NCBI GenBank assembly: GCA_910587555.1
Contig: CAJULV010000078.1
Coordinates: 1 to 16,289 of the forward strand
Reading direction: 5' to 3'
Length of the DNA: 16,289 bases
From: an uncultured Acetatifactor sp.
GTDB lineage: Bacteria > Bacillota > Clostridia > Lachnospirales > Lachnospiraceae
The notes below the pieces were generated by a model. The model had not been told where the DNA came from and searched no databases. It worked only from the letters and a program-made list of their open reading frames with translations. Both the position numbers and the translations under genes were made by a program. The number at the start of each line of letters is the position of its first letter. Positions within the stretch are counted from its first letter, which is position 1. Of the stretch, positions 14,832 to 16,289 are shown piece after piece.

Positions 14832-14870
14832 CCGTTTTGCCGGAGTGTGCTTTTCCGGCTGACAGGTATC

Positions 14871-14899
14871 ATTATAGACCAAGGGAGGTTAATAAGTCA
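14871..14899 (-). promoter_or_regulatory. Promoter candidate for the leftward ABC operon
   Basis: TATAAT reads on the minus strand at 14876-14871, overlapping the stop codon of the zinc-ribbon gene. The -35 region at 17 bases is TGACTT, a weak match. Transcription would begin near 14864 and include the structured leader. Confidence 0.4.
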
Positions 14900-15270
14900 T
14901 AAAGAACTTTTAAAGATGTCGTAAAGATTTTAGAGCGTGTTTGAAATATGCGGTCGTTGGGGTTATAGGGAGATTTATTGTACTCCGTCAGGGCGATCTC
15001 CGCAGATACCCGGTCGGGAAAATTGCCGATCACGTCATAGGCCGGGTAGCCGTCAGCGTTGATGCGGGTATTTACCCGTACCTGGAAGGGGTTCTTTCTT
15101 TTTCCGGACAGCTTCACCACCGTTCCGGAGCCGTTAGGGCGGCGTTTCCGTGCCTTCCTGGGCGTACTGGTGGAAATGCTGCCGTCCCGAACAGGGAAGC
15201 CGCAGTGCGGGCATATGATTGCCTTGTCGCTGATCTGGCCGGAACACTCCGGGCATTGGATGAGTGCCAT
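14872..15270 (-). CDS. Zinc-ribbon protein with integrase-type arm domain, no catalytic domain
   Basis: The start at 15270 (MALIQC) follows GGAG at about 10 bases; the frame extends to 15342 but without a ribosome site. The 132-residue product begins with a zinc ribbon (C6-X2-C9, C20-X2-C23; CPECSGQISDKAIICPHCG). After a basic linker (RKARKRRPNGSGTVVKLSG) comes a domain resembling the N-terminal arm-binding domain of tyrosine recombinases of integrative elements (NPFQVRVNTRIN, then SAEIALTEYNKSPYNPN). In integrases this is followed by the core-binding and catalytic domains. Here the frame ends after about 25 further unfamiliar residues, and no other minus-strand frame continues it. It is either a truncated integrase relic or a stand-alone DNA-binding protein. 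The intact start and long open frame keep it as a CDS. Confidence 0.7.
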   Translation of the reverse strand: MALIQCPECSGQISDKAIICPHCGFPVRDGSISTSTPRKARKRRPNGSGTVVKLSGKRKNPFQVRVNTRINADGYPAYDVIGNFPDRVSAEIALTEYNKSPYNPNDRIFQTRSKIFTTSLKVLYDLLTSLGL

Positions 15271-15325
15271 ATAAATCACGCTCCTGTCTGTATAAATGTG
15301 CAAAAAAGGGTATAAAAAATACACC

Positions 15326-15401
15326 TGTACAGACGGGTGCATTGATGGTATAATGGCCTTGGTTGGGGGTATTATACCGGCATCCGTCCGTATAGTGTCC
15401 T
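15326..15401. promoter_or_regulatory. Facing promoter-like sequences in an imperfect inverted repeat
   Basis: On the plus strand TGTACA (15326-15331), 17 bases, TATAAT (15349-15354). On the minus strand AGGACA (15401-15396), 19 bases, TATAAT (15376-15371). GGTATAAT (15347-15354) and ATTATACC (15371-15378) are a perfect 8-bp inverted repeat, and the flanks GACGGGTG and CATCCGTC are also near-inverted. The minus-strand copy probably serves the zinc-ribbon gene. The plus-strand one points toward the small RNA. Confidence 0.42.
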
Positions 15402-15437
15402 GGCGGTTCCTGTTGCTGCAGGGGCCGTTTTTTGTGC

Positions 15438-15466
15438 TTGACGGTTATTTGTGTTTGGGATATAAT
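15438..15466 (+). promoter_or_regulatory. Near-consensus promoter of the candidate antitoxin RNA
   Basis: TTGACG (15438-15443), exactly 17 bases, TATAAT (15461-15466). This is one mismatch from the sigma-A consensus. No protein-coding gene follows on this strand. The start point would be near 15473. Confidence 0.75.
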
Positions 15467-15472
15467 ATGCTT

Positions 15473-15582
15473 AACAAGGGAGCTGGAAGGTGAGTGCAGG
15501 TCACCCGACCCGGCGCAATTTAATACTTGACTATAAGAATAGCCGTTCCTAAACTTTGACGAGAGCAGGACGGCTATTTCTT
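15473..15582 (+). ncRNA. Candidate antisense antitoxin RNA opposing the holin-like toxin
   Basis: The strong promoter at 15438-15466 reads toward the 3' end of the toxin gene on the other strand and meets the shared hairpin at 15538-15578. This predicts an RNA of about 105-110 bases. It contains a small hairpin (GGTGA 15489-15493 with TCACC 15501-15505) and no plausible protein. A convergent RNA overlapping the toxin 3' end is the layout of TxpA/RatA-type type I modules. If termination is incomplete, base pairing with the toxin mRNA would extend into the coding part. The ends are predicted, not mapped. Confidence 0.5.
15538..15578. terminator. Hairpin shared by convergent toxin and RNA transcripts
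   Basis: AATAGCCGT (15538-15546) and ACGGCTATT (15570-15578) are perfectly complementary. The stem can be extended by CCT/AGG (15548-15550 with 15567-15569) past one bulged base, leaving a 16-base loop. It is followed by TCTTAT on the plus strand and CTTATAG on the minus strand, so the T-runs are weak. It begins at the toxin stop codon and is best read as a bidirectional terminator. Confidence 0.65.
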
Positions 15583-15660
15583 ATGGTTGACATATTCCAG
15601 AATTGCCACAATCAGCAGCGCCACAGTCAAAAGCACCATGAATTCTTCGTATGTACTCAT
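15574..15660 (-). CDS. Holin-like toxin, single membrane segment (type I toxin candidate)
   Basis: The product is 28 residues, starting MSTYEEFMVLLTV and ending EYVNHKK. This is the pattern of the 'putative holin-like toxin' family of Firmicutes (Hol_Tox; TxpA/Fst-like): an MSTYE start, about 17 hydrophobic residues and a short basic end. Family members insert in the membrane and depolarise or damage it when overexpressed. GGTGGTGA lies 5 bases before the ATG, but it can be paired in the leader stem at 15666-15698. The promoter at the matching place has only CATAAT (-10) and no clear -35, so it should be weaker than that of the opposing RNA. The gene is too short for most automatic gene calls. 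Family call from memory of the pattern; confidence is good for the ORF, moderate for toxicity. Confidence 0.78.
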   Translation of the reverse strand: MSTYEEFMVLLTVALLIVAILEYVNHKK

Positions 15661-15665
15661 AATAA

Positions 15666-15698
15666 TCACCACCTTCCGTAAGGTCTCGGATTGGGTGA
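15666..15698 (-). promoter_or_regulatory. Leader stem that can mask the toxin ribosome binding site
   Basis: On the minus strand TCACC (15698-15694) can pair with GGTGA (15670-15666). Inside it ACCTT (15684-15680) pairs with AAGGT (15675-15671) around a 4-base loop. The whole Shine-Dalgarno segment AAGGTGGTGA lies in the 3' side of these stems. Masked ribosome sites are common in type I toxin mRNAs. Confidence 0.55.
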
Positions 15699-15764
15699 GA
15701 GCACGTCCCCCAGCTCCCCGGGTAAGCATATTATGTTTTCATGGTGCAGTTGAAGGACATTTAT

Positions 15765-15804
15765 CCGCCAGTGCAAAAGTTGCACCGGTGCAACCCTGTG
15801 GCGG
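15765..15804. repeat. 16-bp perfect palindrome inside an outer 6-bp inverted repeat
   Basis: GTTGCACCGGTGCAAC (15779-15794) is perfectly palindromic and is flanked by CCGCCA (15765-15770) and TGGCGG (15799-15804), which are complementary. The nested layout resembles a protein-binding or recombination site. It sits in 15661-16001, a 341-bp stretch without a gene apart from the toxin leader. Confidence 0.6.
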
Positions 15805-15842
15805 CAGGCTGGGGCCAATGTTAGCCTGGGGTGGCAGCCGGG

Positions 15843-15856
15843 ATCCTGATCAGGAT
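15843..15856. repeat. 14-bp perfect palindrome
   Basis: ATCCTGATCAGGAT is a perfect palindrome in the gene-free region to the right of the toxin locus. No function is assigned. Confidence 0.5.
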
Positions 15857-15882
15857 GGCAACGAGGGACATTTGCCCGTGGT

Positions 15883-15990
15883 AAAGCAAATTTAGGGTTT
15901 GCCCCAAAGCAATCTTCCCTCCGCCTCCTGGAGGAGAAAGCAATTTTCCTAGCTCCTGGGAGAGGAAAGCAGTTTTCCCAGCCGGGAAAG
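15883..15990. repeat. Degenerate tandem repeat array, each unit with a small hairpin
   Basis: AAAGC recurs at 15883, 15906, 15937 and 15966 (steps of 23, 31 and 29). The second to fourth units share AAAGCAATNTTCC-like starts. Each unit holds its own inverted repeat: GCAAA/TTTGC, CCTCCTGGAGG, CTCCTGGGAG and TTCCC/GGGAA. The sequence differs between units while the hairpin is kept. Confidence 0.55.
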
Positions 15991-16001
15991 ATGGTCTATT
16001 T

Positions 16002-16289
16002 TTATGGTGACTGTACTTCAGTTCCATCTGGCAAATATGACATTGCCTTTTTTAGGGTTTTTTCTTTCCACAATGCACATACTTCTTCATCGATTTTATC
16101 TGATAGATACATATCATGCATTTTTTGCCAATCCTCCATAAATGAATCTATGGTATATGGTTGAAAACCTATTTCATGTATTATGCTTCTTTCTATACAA
16201 CATATTTCATTGTCGGTATTACGGATAAGATGCTTCGCCGTACCATTGCATTTTCGATGTCTCCGGCAGATCCGGGAAGTGGTTGTAAA
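16002..16289 (-). CDS. AT-rich partial reading frame of unknown function
   Basis: The minus strand is open for 95 codons from the window edge to TAA at 16004-16002. The part nearest the stop reads like real protein: IERSIIHEIGFQPYTIDSFMEDW, then MYLSDKIDEEVCALWKEKTLKKAMSYLPDG. The stretch nearest the edge is basic and cysteine-containing (SRICRRHRKCNG) and less convincing, so the true start may lie outside or a frameshift may sit here. I recognise no family. Base composition is clearly more AT-rich than the transporter genes, suggesting a different origin. Confidence 0.5.
   Translation of the reverse strand, partial: FTTTSRICRRHRKCNGTAKHLIRNTDNEICCIERSIIHEIGFQPYTIDSFMEDWQKMHDMYLSDKIDEEVCALWKEKTLKKAMSYLPDGTEVQSP

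Larger units (their letters stand above)
15462..15734. repeat. Inverted repeat of about 50 bp framing the toxin locus
   Basis: The left arm (15462-15512, plus) and right arm (15734-15687, minus) share ATAATATGCTTA, then GGGAGCTGG, then GTGC and TCACCC in the same order with small differences between them. The arms begin at the -10 element of each transcript, so the predicted RNAs have nearly the same first 40 or so bases in the same sense. Confidence 0.75.

Noticed and set aside
14872..14950. Frameshift continuation of an integrase after the arm domain
   Set aside because: The other two minus-strand frames hit stops quickly and show no integrase-like sequence, so a simple frameshift does not explain the truncation.
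15296..15493. A 65-codon plus-strand frame beginning MCKKGYKKY
   Set aside because: It runs through promoter elements and inverted repeats, has no convincing ribosome site, and shows no domain. It is treated as chance.
15883..15990. CRISPR array
   Set aside because: Units are degenerate, spacing is 23-31 bases without distinct spacers, and no cas genes are present.
1..16289. Many open frames on the strand opposite the transporter, kinase and permease genes
   Set aside because: They overlap genes with clear family motifs, lack ribosome sites and show no recognisable domains. They are shadows of GC-rich coding frames.

Overview
The window looks like a chromosomal accessory region of a Gram-positive anaerobe of the Clostridia, most likely a Lachnospiraceae-type gut bacterium. 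The evidence is mid-range GC, strong AGGAGG-type ribosome binding sites, a dominance of peptide-antibiotic ABC transporters with two-component regulators, an HxlR regulator, a DUF523 protein and a holin-like toxin. No rRNA, tRNA or CRISPR array was seen. The genus cannot be fixed from the sequence alone.

Layout. Positions 1-199 hold the start of a leftward response regulator. Divergent from it, 342-4367 is a compact operon: an acidic lipoprotein, two single-FtsX permeases (the first probably starting at TTG) and a MacB/LolD-type ATPase. From 4425 to 5931 an HxlR regulator diverges, across GTACT/AGTAC operator-like repeats, from a radical SAM gene that is broken by an imperfect 19-bp tandem duplication. 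A canonical promoter at 6010-6038 leads into a collapsed LytTR response-regulator relic, a DUF523 gene and an OmpR-type regulator/kinase pair (to 8576). Next come an ATPase (8750-9430) and a 739-residue double-FtsX permease (9465-11684), a Bce/MacB-like module that the pair probably controls. After 241 bp without a gene, a leftward operon (14674 to 11926) encodes a BcrA/lantibiotic-immunity-type ATPase, an ABC-2 permease and a sensor kinase with no partner regulator in view.

Upstream of that operon, 14711-14831 can fold into nested stems around a three-way junction, with duplicated segments that compete for the same partner. This is a candidate structured leader. A zinc-ribbon protein fused to an integrase-type arm domain, but with no recombinase domain, follows on the minus strand (14872-15270).

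The right end (15300-16289) is the most unusual part. A 28-codon holin-like toxin (15574-15660, minus) faces a short RNA driven by a near-consensus promoter (15438-15466, plus), and the two share a hairpin terminator. The toxin leader can hide its own Shine-Dalgarno sequence in a nested stem. The promoter-proximal segments of the two transcripts are about 50-bp inverted copies of each other. This fits a type I toxin-antitoxin locus. Beyond it are long palindromes, a degenerate hairpin repeat array and an AT-rich partial reading frame running off the edge.

Taken together, three ABC transporters of families linked to antimicrobial peptides lie in about 15 kb, with two whole and two partial or decayed signalling modules. 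The region reads as a sensing-and-export island with recombination debris at its right border. The family assignments are firm. The substrates are inferred only.
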